Shown here: positions 22,643 to 36,300 of the stretch, one piece after another
Layout of the letters: each line of letters starts with the position of its first letter
Position numbering within the stretch: position 1 is the first letter of the stretch
DNA from: Klebsormidium nitens
Lineage: Eukaryota > Streptophyta > Klebsormidiophyceae > Klebsormidiales > Klebsormidiaceae
Reading direction: 5' to 3'
DNA: 64,000 nucleotides
NCBI GenBank assembly: GCA_000708835.1
Contig: DF237017.1
Span: forward strand, 182,157 to 246,156
Translations under genes and position numbers: made by a program
The notes under the pieces: generated by a model
Seen by the model: the letters and a program-made list of their open reading frames with translations, nothing else
What the model was told of the DNA's origin: nothing
Database searches by the model: none

Positions 22643-23548
22643 TGCGTGCAACTTGTCAGCGACTTCTCAACTGCGATTGCGTGAAGCCCTGTCAACAGAA
22701 GGAAAGTACTCTAAGGGGNNNNNNNNNNNNNNNNNNNNNNNNNNNNNNNNNNNNNNNNNNNNNNNNNNNNNNNNNNNNNNNNNNNNNNNNNNNNNNNNNN
22801 NNNNNNNNNNNNNNNNNNNNNNNNNNNNNNNNNNNNNNNNNNNNNNNNNNNNNNNNNNNNNNNNNNNNNNNNNNNNNNNNNNNNNNNNNNNNNNNNNNNN
22901 NNNNNNNNNNNNNNNNNNNNNNNNNNNNNNNNNNNNNNNNNNNNNNNNNNNNNNNNNNNNNNNNNNNNNNNNNNNNNNNNNNNNNNNNNNNNNNNNNNNN
23001 NNNNNNNNNNNNNNNNNNNNNNNNNNNNNNNNNNNNNNNNNNNNNNNNNNNNNNNNNNNNNNNNNNNNNNNNNNNNNNNNNNNNNNNNNNNNNNNNNNNN
23101 NNNNNNNNNNNNNACCTAGAAAACCCTGATAATCTGTTGAATCGAAGGCTAGTGGAGAACTTCGCTTTTAAACTTCCAACTCCATGAATTCGAGAGTCGG
23201 CCCGCAAAGGTGTGATGGGGGACCAGCCAAGGCCCAAGACACACCTAAACGAAGGTTAACGCCACGGATGGTTGGCGACAAGAACACACTTTTACCGCGA
23301 TTCTGCCTGACATGTCACACTACGGATCCCGCTAGATGAACAAACAAACCTTTACATGCCACATAGTGTCAAACCGTAGGCGACCTCACACAGAGATACC
23401 AAGTAATAACTTAAATAAAGAAAAAAATCTTAACCGAAGTCCCAATGCAAGGTTCATGCAAAGATTCCCCCAGCATTGGCCATTCGCACTGGCAGCTATT
23501 GTAGAACGGGCTGGCATACCATTTGTGATGGGCGGTGGGCGTGCGACC
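22643..23548. promoter_or_regulatory. Divergent intergenic region with assembly gap
   Basis: The region separates the start codons of the synthetase gene (-) and the SARAF-like gene (+), so it must hold the promoters or leaders of both. Nearly half of it is the unsequenced gap. No motif can be assigned. Confidence 0.5.
22719..23113. other. Assembly gap of 395 N
   Basis: A run of N of unknown true length interrupts the shared upstream region of two genes. A first exon of either gene could be missing. Confidence 0.99.
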
Positions 23549-25793
23549 ATGCCACCATCTTGTCGCGGGGCCTGGTGTTACTTGCTTCTTTCTCTCTCTT
23601 TTCTGGGTCTCTGCATCGCCATCCACTCACCATATGGGAAGGGGGTCCGTTTAGATGATGTTCAGGCTCTCACCCTCCAGAGAGGCAAGACGACGACATC
23701 CAGAAGGGCTCAATCCACTCCCCAGTTGACCTGTTTGGGTGGTCCCTGCGAGTTCGAGCCTGAGACTGTGCATTGTGAGAATGTGGGGAGCGATGGGATG
23801 GAGGTCCAGTGGAAGTGTGAGGCGGACTTGCCGAAAGACATCAAGTTTGCAGGCACACAGGTGACCTGCGAGGTGAGGGTCAAGTGTGCTCCTGGTGTCT
23901 TTTTTATTCTCTTCTAGGCACCTTTTGGTGTGATCATAGTGCAAAAGTAGTTCTGAAGATTCAAAAACATCTTAATGTTGCAAGAGAACAGCGGCGGTAT
24001 CCGTGCGATGCAGAGGTGGTGGTCGTGAGTCTCATTTGTTTCCTCATTTGGCTACTTTTGTTCAAGCAGCATTCAGCATATACCCCTTGAAGTGAAACAT
24101 TTCGAAGAATGTCCAAAAGATTTACAGTGGCCTTCCAACATTCATTTGCAATGCCGTGGTTTGAGGGTACCATGTCAAGCACCATTTTCGGTGCTACCTG
24201 GGGTGCTTTTCAACCTACAGGCTTGTGCTCTCGAATTCCATTCGGCCCACCCATAAGGTTGCGAGTTTTGAATTCGTTCCAGACAAGGCCTAAAACAAAG
24301 GCGGATCCGCCACTCAATCAGACTAAATAGGATTTGCCTCCGGCTAGCCAATCAATTGGCTGATTGTGTCCAGTTCGGATTCAAGTGTCCTTCCTGAGCT
24401 CTTGCGTCTAAACGCTAAATAATGCCACCTCATTTCAGGGCTATGCTCATCCTGACGATGAGCGCGTCCTTGAAGGGAGCTGCGCCCTCGAGTACTCCCT
24501 GAGAAGAGTTGGAGGTGTGTGGGGCAGATGCAAATCTGAGAGCCAAGCTTTTCGAGTCTGCTCTGATTGCTTATGCTGTGGACTTTCCGTTGAGGCATCA
24601 CAATACTCTGACACATGCCCTGTTCCAATATGCCCCAAGTGACATTGTACGCTTTTGTCTTGTTTCGAAATGAGAAGAAAGGGGACCAATTCAGTCAACA
24701 TACAGGAGAAATAAAGAAAGCCTTTTTTGCGGTGCAGGTGGAGGCTGGCTAAGCTGGGACTCCTTTGGCGGGGACTATTACGGCGCTGGCAACAGTGTGA
24801 GTTCTCGGTGGCGCATCATGACATCATTTGTGCTAGCCTTATGCTGATTAACATGCCTTCTGAGGATTGGTCAGATTGAGCAACAGGACTTTCTCTCAAA
24901 GCAGTCAAGAGTAAGAAGGTGGCAGTCTTGATTCGTCTGACATTGCCATATCAGGGGGAGGTACGGTCCATTTTTGACAGGTTTTTAATGTCTTAGAGAG
25001 CAGAAGGTTTCAATTTCCGTTCAAAACGACGGCCTGGTTCCTTCCTGACATTGTGCAGGCCATGCCTTTCCAATTTGAGAAGAGGGACCAGACGTTGCCA
25101 TACTTGCTCCACAGATGCTGGTGCACGAGCGTGACGAACGAGTTACAATTAATCATCAATAGAACGGAAGTCCGACCGTCTTACAACGATCAACAGCAAA
25201 GCTGGGCATCATTCTGACCTCGCCAGATTAAGAAAGGCACACCTGCAGTTCTCGTGATTCCTCTCCGTGGAACCCGTGACCCTGACAATCACTTCAATCA
25301 GGTTGTCTTGCTTTGAGCCTTGGACACGCCTTCTGTACAGGGGAGCTCTGAACCGCGGCGAACGAGTGCCTGGGCCGGCGTAGCGCAGTTGATAACCCTC
25401 GTCCTCGTCATTTACTGTGGATACCACTTGGGGAGAGCCTGCCGGCAAGGTGTGTTTGGTCTGCTTGATGTGTGCGTGCAGTGTCGGTCACGGAGATTGC
25501 TGTTATGAGGCAATTGTACAAAGTTTCATTCGAAGGTCCACAAGGCGGCATGTGGATAAGGAATCCACTCGCAACTTGTTAGGACGTGATATTAGGTACG
25601 AGATATGACAACTATGGATGCTTTCCAAACTTCTCTGGGTCCTTAACTTTATTGTCCTTGTGTTCTGCTGTCGTCCGCAAGAAGTTGTGGTACAAGGAGT
25701 TGGAAAGCGGGGCGCATCTTACTTAATAGAGGATTACTGACCGAACCCTTTTCTTGCACAGGCCGATTTCGCCCTCGCCCTCACGAAGCTTGA
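23549..25793 (+). CDS. SARAF: SARAF/TMEM66-like ER membrane protein
   Basis: Five exons fit in phase: 23549-23872, 24439-24514, 24738-24796, 25389-25449 and 25762-25793, giving 183 residues. In animals SARAF sits in the ER membrane and limits store-operated calcium entry by acting on STIM. The family signature is clear in exon 1: VQALTLQRG.TTTSRR, PQLTCLGG, and VHCENVGSDG followed by VQWKCEADL, with several lumenal cysteines. Exon 2 continues with the conserved GSCALEY. A signal peptide (CYLLLSLSFLGLC, about residues 10-22) precedes it. Exon 4 encodes the short membrane segment LITLVLVIYCGY. The tail after the membrane is only about 20 residues (ending RPRPHEA), much shorter than the cytosolic tail of the animal protein. 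The start at 23549 has a good ACCATG context and puts the signal peptide at the N-terminus; an in-frame ATG at 23528 is possible. The last two exons are less certain. Confidence 0.78.
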
Positions 25794-26954
25794 CCTGGCC
25801 ACTAGGCATCTACCGGCTGGAATCCGCACCTTCAGGTAGTGCCAATAAAAGCCCCTTCGCAATTTTCGTGGCCCCTGGTATATCTGCAAGCGAATGGAGC
25901 TGAGATCTAGAAGGCGGAGTTATGTAACCAGCTCCTCTGACATTCATAAAGTAAGAGGAACAGTCAACGCAGGACTGCAAACTGCTTGCAGCGCAGCGTT
26001 TTGCGGTAATCTTTGCATAGAAGCATTGCGGCGGCAGCTGATCACCAGGTTGCCCAAGCTGATCACCAGGTTGCCCAAGCTCTGAGGCCTTCTGGCATAT
26101 TGATTGAGTCGGATGACCTTTGGTCCGACATAGCATGCAAAGCGATCGAGCTTGAAGCCCGCCGGCACCATGAAACGGATGCACGAAAACGCTGGCATGG
26201 ATTAGGTATTATTCTGACACGAGAAACACGTACGTTCCAAAATTGTAGAATCGTCTTTGTAGATTAGTATGCTTTTGAGGACCCACGACAGCGTTTCACC
26301 TGATTGGTATGTTGACCTATCTGATTGATGCCCTAAGTTCTGGCATGGCGGCAAGCGCAGTACGTCGGAATGCATCATGCCAGTGCTTGCCGCGAACTTA
26401 GTAACATGCGCATGCATGTTACTTCGCGCCGCGTGGCAGCGTGATTGCACACGTTTATACTGGGCCAGATGGCATAATGAACGGGCCACGTTTACGTACA
26501 TATCAGCTATAGTGCGCTTTTATACACGCAGTTTTGCCCGATCTAGATTTTTCATAAGCTCGTATAGATACCGTCACGTCGTATACTGATCATTCATACG
26601 CTGATTGCGCCCGCGAGTTTGCCGCATGGCAGCACATCATGTTCTACATTCATAAGGTCATGAGCCCAGTACCATACATGATATTGGCCTGGCCCGGTCT
26701 TCGACCTCGCACGTGCATGCGGCTGATTGAATTCGACACGCGAGCCACGGGAGCGCCTAGTCTTGCACACTTCTCGACCACGACATGAGTCCGGCGGTCA
26801 CAAGTACAAACGTTCCCTAGAAGTGAAAACCTGGTGAGACGGATGGCTAGGCTCGTGCCAGACTCGTCGAATCGATTTTATTGAAAAGCATTCTGCTTCT
26901 GTAATTCGTAATGTTGATGGTTGGATCAGTTTTCTCAACGGGATCCGTTTTGTT
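25794..26954. other. Convergent intergenic region
   Basis: The region lies between the 3' ends of the SARAF-like and PPR genes. It contains one perfect 21-bp tandem duplication at 26037-26078. No gene is recognised. Confidence 0.55.
26037..26078 (+). repeat. Perfect 21-bp tandem duplication
   Basis: Two identical copies of a 21-bp unit beginning GCTGATCACCAGG and ending TTGCCCAA lie side by side. Perfect identity suggests a recent slippage event. Confidence 0.95.
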
Positions 26955-29532
26955 CTATATCACTTGCACCTGTGTTGCAGTTTTCGACTCGTCTACCAGT
27001 GCTTGGAGGAGGCCAATTGCACCTCCATTATTGGACGCACAAGCTGTCCGAATTTGCTGCAACACGTCCTCTGCCGTACCTACATCCCCTTTCCTAACGT
27101 ACTCCCTCACCAAGAAACCGAAAGTGCCAAAGGCAATATGGTCCGGGTCGAGGGTGATCCCCGCATCGATCACCCTTCGAAGGACACCTCGCGCGGCAGC
27201 CAAGTCGTCTGACTTCGTGTGCGCCCTCGCTACTAGACTGTACATCGAAAGACTTGGCTGCAAACTACCCGTGGCCGCCAGTTTCAGGACCTCCTCCGCC
27301 TCCGCTCCTTGACCGAGCTTCGCAAGCCCCTCCAACACTTTCGTATAGCTGGTGTTATTCGGGTGCAGCCCAATTTCCGTCATTTCCTTCAGGAGCTCGA
27401 GCGCTTCCAACGGGCTCCCCGCCTTGCAGTGCAGGTTGATCAGCGAATTGTAGAGCACCCGATCCGGCAAAACCTTCTCGTCCGCCATCTTGCTCGCGAT
27501 CGCCAAGCCCCCCAATAAATCGTCGGCCCTCGCATACGCATGTACGAGCAGACTGAAATGGAAGGCGTTCGGACGAACCCCGGACGCCTTCATGTCGTCC
27601 AACAACCGCGCCGCGCTCCCGATGTCCCCTGCTTTCACATAAGCGCTCATCAGACCGCTATAGGTTATCGCGTCCGGCTGCAGGCCCGCTGCCGTCATCT
27701 CCTCTAAGAGCTTCACTGCCTGCTCGGGTCGTTGACTCGCGGCATAGCCTTTGAGCAGTGAGTTATAAGTGGGGACGTCTAACTCCACGCGCTGAGTCCG
27801 TACTTCTTCTAAGAGGGCGTCGAGCGCAGTCCAGGATTTCAGTCGGACCAGCAGGCTCGTGACCTTGTTCACGAGTTTTGATTCGTGCCAGTAGTTCCCT
27901 TGATCCAGGATGAATCGCAGAACCTGCACCAACCGTTTGGAAACTCCGGGTTGAGTTGGTTGATCGATTTGTGTGAAAGTCGAGTTAAGGATACTTTTTG
28001 GGGTATCACCTGCCTTGTCTAAGCAGGACAGTGCACACAGCAACAGAACAAATGCAAAACATGAGCGCTGATCGTTGTACGCAGCGGAGCAATACCTCTT
28101 GAGGCGTTAAATGGCACCTGTCAAGAGGGGAAAAGTACAGACATACACAATGTACCAGCAATGAAAGTTTCTGACACCTCCAAATCTGCTGAGTGGAGAT
28201 TTGAAGATACAGTTAGTGTACCAACAGCATTCTCAGACATCTATAAGAAGCTCTTTTGAAAAGGCCTTCAACATATCGCGCACTGGAAGCGTTGCAATAA
28301 AGTGCAATAACCAGCGCTGCAGTTAAGTTCCAGCCTGATCTTCGAATTCAGGTCCTGCATTCATCTGCCAGAGGTTGTCTGATGTAAAGCGGTCAGAATG
28401 AACCCCGCCCCCCTAGAGCTTGGAACGATTACAAGGCTTCCGGATCCTCAGTCATTTGCCAGAGACCAATGAAATTGAATCCTGTCTTTCAGCAGGAAGA
28501 TGAATTCTACTGGAGACAACTTGCGAGGTGAGCCCAGGCCAATTCCATACAGCCGATGAAGAATCACCAATTTGAAGCCCTTCAGAGACCTTTAGCACAG
28601 AGCAGCAGGACTTTGGCATGGGTGTTGTAAAGTCTCTCAAAGGCAGTCTTGCCAGAATTTCCGAGCCCTAATAAGGTGTCAGGTCTTTGTGTGCAGACTG
28701 CATTGAGCACTCAAAATCAGGTTCTTTGAAACTTTCCATTGCAACATGAAGCATCGGGTCGTTCCCCAACAGATTTCAAATGGCACACTTTACACACTAT
28801 GCAGGAACTGAGAACCGGCGCTAACGCCAAACTAAACAGAATAAAGATCGAAGAAGACTGTAGCGGCAAATTTCTCACCATGATGCAACATCTCGCTTCC
28901 CCCCTCCTCTCAAACTCGTCGAGCGTGTTCACCACCAGCCCCCGGGAGACCCGCTCCAACCGGAGCAGAAGCGCTTTGACTGTTTCTGGATCCCTTTCCC
29001 GCCGCAGCAGCGCCATCGTCTCTACCACCTCCTTTGGAAGCCCCGCTCTCCAACCCAGCGGTTCGTCAGCTTTTCGCCGCCGCCAAGTGACGGGGGGTCT
29101 CCGAGTTTGCTGGCCTCCTCTCCCACTGGTGCTCGCCCCCCCATTCCGACTTGCACGGCCTTCATCGTCAGAAGACTTGGGAGCATAACCATCACTTCTT
29201 TCTCCGTTAGGCTTAGTGTCTCCCGCAATGCTGTCTGTGCGAGCTGCCTCCGGCGGCTGCAGGTGCTCACGTGCTGAGGTACTGCACTGAGGCGGTGTCA
29301 AGTGAAAGCCCTTCCTGTTTCGATGGCGGACAGCGGGCATCAAAGCCATCTGCTTACGTCCATTATAACTCTGTGTAAGACACGGAATTGGAAGACGAAT
29401 ACGTGCCAACTGCACTACTGCCAAACTGTGCTCGCTCCCGCACCTGCTCACGACACTGGCGTCATTCCTAGGCATACCCCATATGCCATGCCCCAAAGCT
29501 CCAAAAAAACCCTGTGCTACGCGGCTTCCCAT
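26955..29532 (-). CDS. P-class pentatricopeptide repeat (PPR) protein
   Basis: Two exons, 29532-28879 and 27923-26955, join in phase (IMV then LRF) to give about 540 residues. PPR proteins bind single-stranded RNA in chloroplasts or mitochondria and direct its processing, stability or translation. At least seven 35-residue repeats run from about residue 235 to 510, with helix A starts such as PTYNSLLKGY, ITYSGLMSAY, FHFSLLVHAY, VLYNSLINLH and TSYTKVLEGL, and P.D/P.N ends. No E, DYW or SMR domain follows. The first exon encodes an Arg/Ser-rich, low-complexity N-terminus that suits an organelle transit peptide, then a helical stretch ending DEFERRGEA. The ATG at 29532 is the first in frame. The gene is divergently paired with cpFtsY, so a plastid role is plausible but not shown. 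Confidence 0.9.
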
Positions 29533-30310
29533 CTGTACAAGCGTTCCAGCAACGGGCTTGGTTCCAAAGGTGGTGCTAACTCCGGAGAGAGGCACCACAA
29601 CTGCCTCTTCTTTGGTGGAACAACAAATGCTGCATTGCAAACAAGGTGGAACACTCGGGGGAACAGGGTTCAGACTCTACTTAAATCCTGGAGAATGCAG
29701 GGCTAGCTAGCAAGAGGAAGAGGCGCCACCATGAAGTGAATGTGGGAGACTCCGAAGAGGCGAATGCAGACAACGTCTCTCGAGCTGCAACTCTATCAGT
29801 GTCAAGTATCTTATACCTATACCACAGTTTGCAAATCCATCCAGAGGTGTGAATATCCAGCAGTCATTACCGTTTATACTCCACGTCGATTTCAAAACGT
29901 TCCTGCGGAGTCCACTTGCAACCATTATCGCCTCACCAGAGTCCGTGCAGACTCCGTATTCACATCTTCGGTAACTCAGCTTGGACAGTGCTAGCTTAAT
30001 GAAACCTTCAGGCTTCAGAGACTTTCTTCTTCTCAAGGACTTTCAGCAGAAGTCTGAGCCTCCTGTGCAGAGGCCGAAACACAGAGTATTATGGCGGTGC
30101 TGAGCAGGGGTTTCTGCAGCATGTGTTGGAGAAGATTGCCAAATTAAGGCAATCGTTGCAAGTGCTCAGGCTGCAAACACCTCGCATCAACCCACGCAGC
30201 GTCTAGTTCCCACCGCATCAAATTTTGAGAATTGAGCGTGCCTGCATCTGAAAGGCTGATTTTTCAACTTCATTTTTGCCAGCCTCTTTGGGGACAGCTT
30301 ACCAATCACC
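29533..30310. promoter_or_regulatory. Divergent intergenic region between PPR and cpFtsY genes
   Basis: About 780 bp separates the two start codons and must contain both promoters and leaders. I see no clear TATA box or repeated operator. Stops in all relevant frames argue against a missed long exon. Confidence 0.55.
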
Positions 30311-33300
30311 ATGGCACAGTCTGCGCTGCTCAAAACGAGCAGCATTGCCGGGATTGTCAGGGACAGCAACCACTTGTCACAGCTGGAGTCCACCGCTTCT
30401 TTTAGCCCTCTCTCAAGCAAACTCCCATTCCAGCATGGAGAGTCCTTCTTAGGAAATGGAACAGAACTTCGGCATTGCAAGCCGGTCAAAAAGTTGGTAG
30501 AGGCTCCGGAGCGAGCAACAGGTGTCTGCCGTGCGGAGGGGGGGTTTTTGGGGCGGATAGGCAGAGTTATCCAGGAAAAGGCAAAGAGTGATATTGATAG
30601 GTTGTTGTCGGGCACTGAGAAGACAAGGCAGAATCTGAAAGTGGTGGATGAGCTGCTCACATACTGGAAGTTGGAAGAGTCAGAAAACATTCTGGAAGAG
30701 TTAGAAGAGGTGAGTGTTCATTCGACAAAAACGTTGGATATGTAGAAAGGCAAGACACCTTCATGACGGCGTCGGGCCTGACAGCCAGTCTTTCTTTTGA
30801 AGAAGCGTCCTGGTTTCCCATTTCATCCTGCGCATGCAATCGTGTGGAAAGGCATTCCGGTGGTAGAAAGAGCCCTTCGGCCCGCGCAAAAGCGCTGTTC
30901 TTAACCTTGAATTTCCAGGAGTTCCAAGCCCCCCATCTTGTGTCCTTTGGGGGAGATGAACTGGGGCTACTCTTGAGAGGACTCCTGCTTTGGCTTGCTC
31001 TAGCGCCTGGCGTTCAGCTATTTGTATCAGAGTAGGCTTCTGGGAGCATACTGCAATTCGTTCAGCGCTCCTGAGGGGCAGGCAAACGCCGCAGCCCACT
31101 TTACACCACCCATCTTTCCACTCATCTCAAATCAAAACTGGGATCCTGATTCTTCATTGCTTTCCTTCTTATACTTGGAAGTACGTCTTGAGCATTCTGA
31201 ATCGTTCGGTTTGTGACAATCTTTCTTTAATGTTCCTGCAATTTCAGGACAGTGGGGCAGTTTGCTTGCAGCGGAGCTTTGAGCCTGAATGCATGCCTTT
31301 TCTCCCCGGTCTGAGAATTTGGATGGTAGGCTCTTGTGTCCAAGCTGTCAACCATCTTGGACCGTCTACATCTCATGAAGCCTTCGAAGCTCACAGAAAA
31401 TTCTCACATGATCATATTGTTCACTATGGGTTTGGTTTATTAAGCAGACAATATTGGTCTGTGTCAAGCACAACACCTTTTTTTGCAGGCTCTGCTGGTT
31501 GCTGACTTTGGCCCACGGACTAGTCTCAAAATCATTGATGCTATTAGGAAGGACATCCTGGCTGGGGAGATCAAAACGGGTGAAGAGATCAAGGTACGTC
31601 TACACTTCTCCTGTGTTTGCTCTGTTGTCCCCTTTGCACCCCTGCTTTTGGTATTTCAAGGGTCAACAACGTAGTTTGCTTTGCGACTGTTGTTGGATTA
31701 GAAGAAATGTCGACAGGTTAGCTTGCTGTGCCTCTCTGGTCGAAGTGAAAAGTACGATCTGAAGTACGGTCGAAGTTGCAACACACCAGTTGCATGTAGT
31801 ACCTGGTCATCTAAAACGTCTGAGCACCGGCCGTTTGATACGGTGATGGAAGGGAGCCTTTCTGTTTCTAGGACCTTTTCCAACAGATGTGCGTCATTGA
31901 ATCATTATTGCATACAAAACCATAGCTAACCATTCACTTGCCGTTTGAAAGTCGCCGGTGACTCAGTTCCAGGTCGAAGGGATTCGACCCGACATGTGTT
32001 CGTTTGAATCTTGATGGCGTGCCTAGAAGGGCTCGTTTCATATATGTAACTGCAAACGCAAACGCTTTTGCTGGTGCAGACTCGCCTGAAAGAGTCCATT
32101 GTTCGACTACTGACCAAGAAGGCCGGCTCAAGCGAGCTCCGCTTTGCAGCCCAGTAAGTTTGACTCCACTCTCAATCCCAGAATACCCCTGCGTCTAAAG
32201 GTTTCTCGTCTATGCTTTACTCCCTGAGCGCTTGGACTCCCTGCTTTTTTGTTCTTGAAGGGTTACCTGCTTCTGAGCCGCAAGTCACTTCACAGTGGCC
32301 ACATGCTACTCAGCGACCAGAAAGAGCAGAGTCAGAATAGAATTCAGACGACTTCAGTGAAAGATGACGAGCTCGCAAGGATATACCACTGCTTTCTGCG
32401 GTTCGTTTGTCGCTGACATCTTTCACACTCTTACGTGAACTTGCCCAAAACATAGCTGACCACCTATTCTCCAGGGCCCCAACGGTCATCATGGTCGCCG
32501 GTGTCAACGGAGGGGGCAAAACAACGACGATAGGTAGGGGACCCAGACCCCTAGCCAATCAAATTGTTGCAGCCTTCGAAAGCAGTCGGAATTTTCATGC
32601 ATGCTTCATCTCCTTGTTTAGATCTTATTCCCAAGCTTCGCAATCCTCTTGCCCGCCTCAGTTCCTATTGGATGCCTTTCCAGGCTTTGACACATCGTGG
32701 GAGAAAGCTCTAATTACCGGGCACTCTGGGCCGTGAAAGGACCTCAGGCTCTCTCCGTTCGACTTAGCAAAATGCATTGCGCATGCAGGGAAGTTGACGC
32801 ACCGGCTGAAGAACGAGGGCAAGACCGTGATGATGGCGGCGGGCGACACTTTCCGGGCAGCGGCGGTGGAGCAGCTCGAGAAGTGGGCGGAACGGACGGG
32901 GGCCGAGTTCGTCAAGGGGGCGGGAGTCAAGTCGCGGCCGTCAGCAGGTATCGTTTCTCGCTAGGGCGCCTCCTCTGTTGCTGAGCGGGGATTGGGACGA
33001 AACGAAAGGTTCAGAGCTCACAGCTGCAGACGTACAGTAGCAAGAGGAATGAAGTTCAGAGGGCCGGGTTCTGAGACAGGTTGCTTGGAGGGTGGGAGTA
33101 TCGAAGAAGGACTTGGAGATTCTGAAAATCGATGGCTCATTTGTGGAGGGGCGGGGGGTGAAGTCGACCTTAGTGACGCGGTAATAGAATCGCCGAGGCG
33201 AAGTAACGGGAAGCCACTTTCAGCATTGCCTGCGTTTTCACGATACTTTCTGGCCCTCATTGCGTCACTCTTCTTTGGCTCGTGCAGTGCTTGGACTTGC

Positions 33301-36300
33301 GTTGACGCAAGCCCGGTCAAAAGCCAACGCCGTCGACGTACTCATCTGCGACACTTCTGGACGTGAGTATCCCCACTCTCTACTCTTTTTTCTTTTCCTT
33401 TTCTTTTCGTTGTTGTTGTTGTTTGGGTCGAAGTGGCCAATCCTCATCAAATGTGACGTCGGGTGGTTCTCTCGGAGTACATGTAACTCCGGTTCTGCTC
33501 GATTGCGGGCAGCTACACAGTGGCCCCCTTTTGAAACGAAGGGTTTGGTAAATCTGCACTAAATTATCTTGAATCCCCAATCCGCTTATGACAGCGTTAT
33601 GACAACGTTATGGCAACATTATGCCAGCACGAACCAGGCCTCCAGCGTTTTCCTCTTGCCTTTGCTTGCTGCTTGTGTGCTCCACCGGAGTTGGTGCGAT
33701 TTAGTCAGCTTACGCACTAGCTCGATCAAGTGAGAAGTGCGTAGGTTATGCCTTTCGAACTGCCTGTGTCCGAAAGGTTCAAGAACCTTGCCTGCGCAGA
33801 GGTGGCAAGAAGAATACTATTTTGGTCCGTTAGTTTGCGAATGCGAATGCTGCTCTTGGCCGGCTTTTTGCCCTTGCGCGGTCCGTTGTTACCTAAACAT
33901 CATCATGCCAACATGCACACGCTTTGCATTCTTTTTGAATATACGAACAGATTTTGGCTTTGAAGCGTCAGGCGCTGCTTCTGCGGCTTTCGCTCGTTTC
34001 CTGGTTTGTGAGGCGGGGTTCAGTCGTGTGCAAAGAAAGTTCGACCTTTGCAGCCCCACTAACTCTTCAACCTGGTACACGTGGGAACGTGCTTTGCAAG
34101 AGCTTCAATTAGAGAAGGCATTTCTGACATAGATGCGACGTCGAGCGTAGAAACCAATCTGTTGCATGACTTTCTGGATGCTTGATGTTACCAGCGGTAC
34201 AGAGCTTTTCCGGGCTGCCTTTCTTCGTGTCCTTAGACGTGATCACCGGCATGTCCTAATCTGCCGACTGAAGGACGATCATGCTGCGGATCGAGCGTAG
34301 CATCCCGAGTTGTCAATAATGTTTGACGATTGCCGCCAACTTCTTTTCGTGCGTCTGTCTTAGTCTGCTTTCGAAAGTTCCCGTTTTTCTCGTTGCACGT
34401 TTCGTCGTCGTTCCAGCAAGCTCTGAGACCAACCTTCACTTGGATTGGCATTCTGGTTGTTTCTTTTGCTGCCGTGCCCACATCCACTTCGCCACTTAGA
34501 TGTTCTTGTCACGTCCATCACTCTAGTTCTTCATGTCACATTACGACCTGTCAAGCATTGCCGGAACTTGATCACTTATCAGGCCAGGAGTTTCATATCT
34601 CGTTTGCGACCCGCTTTCTGGTCAGTAGTTCTGGCAGGCGTACTGCGCGCCACTGCAAACGCAATTCGTGCCTTGTTAACAAGACGCTTTCTTCATAACC
34701 TTCGTTTTATGAGCATCTTGAGAGCACTAAGCGAGAAAGACTGGGAACGGAGCTTCTGTTGCTTTGGCGATCAGGGACCTGCGTAGTGGCACTGCATACA
34801 TCGACTTGCTTTTTCCCGGGAAAGCTGACTGGCGCTCAATTGAGCAGCACTGAGAGGTCCATGGCTGACGAGGAAGTACTCATTCCAACTGTGTCACGTT
34901 GATTGTGCCACCTTTTGACCGTTTCGATGTGAGCCGCCTGTCTTCTGGATGGTCTTCTTCCCTAGCATCTTCAAGCATCCGGTGCTGTCCTGCAGCCGGA
35001 AAATATCCTGACTGCTCAGGTCGAACCGGCGAAGGCTTTTGGCAGCAGATACCCCGCTTGGCACGATGGCTTAATGCAGCTTCTTTTCCGCAGTGATTGA
35101 AACAGACTCTTGCAAAAGCCGGGCAACCAACTTGCACTCTATCCATCGGGCTGGCAGCACTGAAGTTGCAGAGCCTGGTGCTTTACTCGCCACAGTTCTT
35201 CTTTACTCTGAGCCAGGCAGTCCAATTTTGGTGTTGAGTTTCTAGCATCAGCTGACCCACATTAGAATTGAGGCCATGCTTTCTTAACAAGCCGCACGCT
35301 TCGAACACGTCGTAGCACGTGCTGACTCCAATGACAGTCAGTTTCTGCTTTCGGCTGCAACCTCTTATGTGTCAGCGAGCGGAGTTTTTGTAATATATAG
35401 AAGCGGCTACCAGCCTAATACTGAAGCGCCCAACATTTTGGCATGGGAGATAAGGCTCGTCTTTGGCGGTGCATCGTTGCTTGCAAGTGCTTGCGCTGCG
35501 AGAACGGTCAGGCTGCTCTGTTTTTCGACTGATTGCTCAATCTGTAGGTATTTTTGAGTGGAATTATCATTGCGCCTGTAGTGTAACGAGTACTTGCATG
35601 GCAAGGACGACTGCTTCGCTGGCGGAACTTGGCTCCTTGGCCAGAAAAGAACCGTCCGCTCTTAGCCACCTGTCCGGGCTGTCCAATCTAGATGCGCATC
35701 ACTTGGCCTCCAACTGCATCTGCTCTCATGGGTTGAGAAAGGTTCTGAAGCGCGTCTTTTGGGAGATTCGAAGTGCCTCTTTGCGGGCCCATATTGCCAG
35801 AATTGGGAGCACGGTCAAGCCTGCGCTTACCATTCTCATCCCGAGAATCGGTTGCGTCCAACCGTTCCCCTAGCTCGACAAAGCTGCCTTTATCCGTGCA
35901 CAACCCAAGGAAGCTGCGGGTCTTCTACTGCTAGTGCCGGTTAATTGCATCATCGTACGGCAGACTGCTACGTGATTTCTCCGAATCTCTCCTCGAGCAA
36001 CTCATTGCGACTGTGCAAAGCTTCGTCCAGTGATCAAACCGCATTTTTGTACGTATCTCTGCTCAACCCCCTTGGGACTCGTTATGGTGAGCGAGTGAGC
36101 GCTGACGAAGTGACGAGTTTGGCAAGGAAGACGGTGGTACTGGGGTTGCGAGCCTCATCGTTGAATGTCTACCACTGAGCTACTCCTATCCGCTTTTCCG
36201 CAATGTTTGTGTCTAAGGACGGGTAGCTTCGTCAACTCTCAATCAAACCCTTCTGCCTGGAACGGCCAATGTTATTTGGTGGCTTCTTGCGCTGCTCTAG

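Noticed and set aside
22719-23113. Open frames spanning the N run
   Set aside because: They are artefacts of undetermined bases and carry no coding information.
28739-29188. Plus-strand open frame of 149 codons
   Set aside because: It is antisense to the first exon of the PPR gene and has no recognisable domain.
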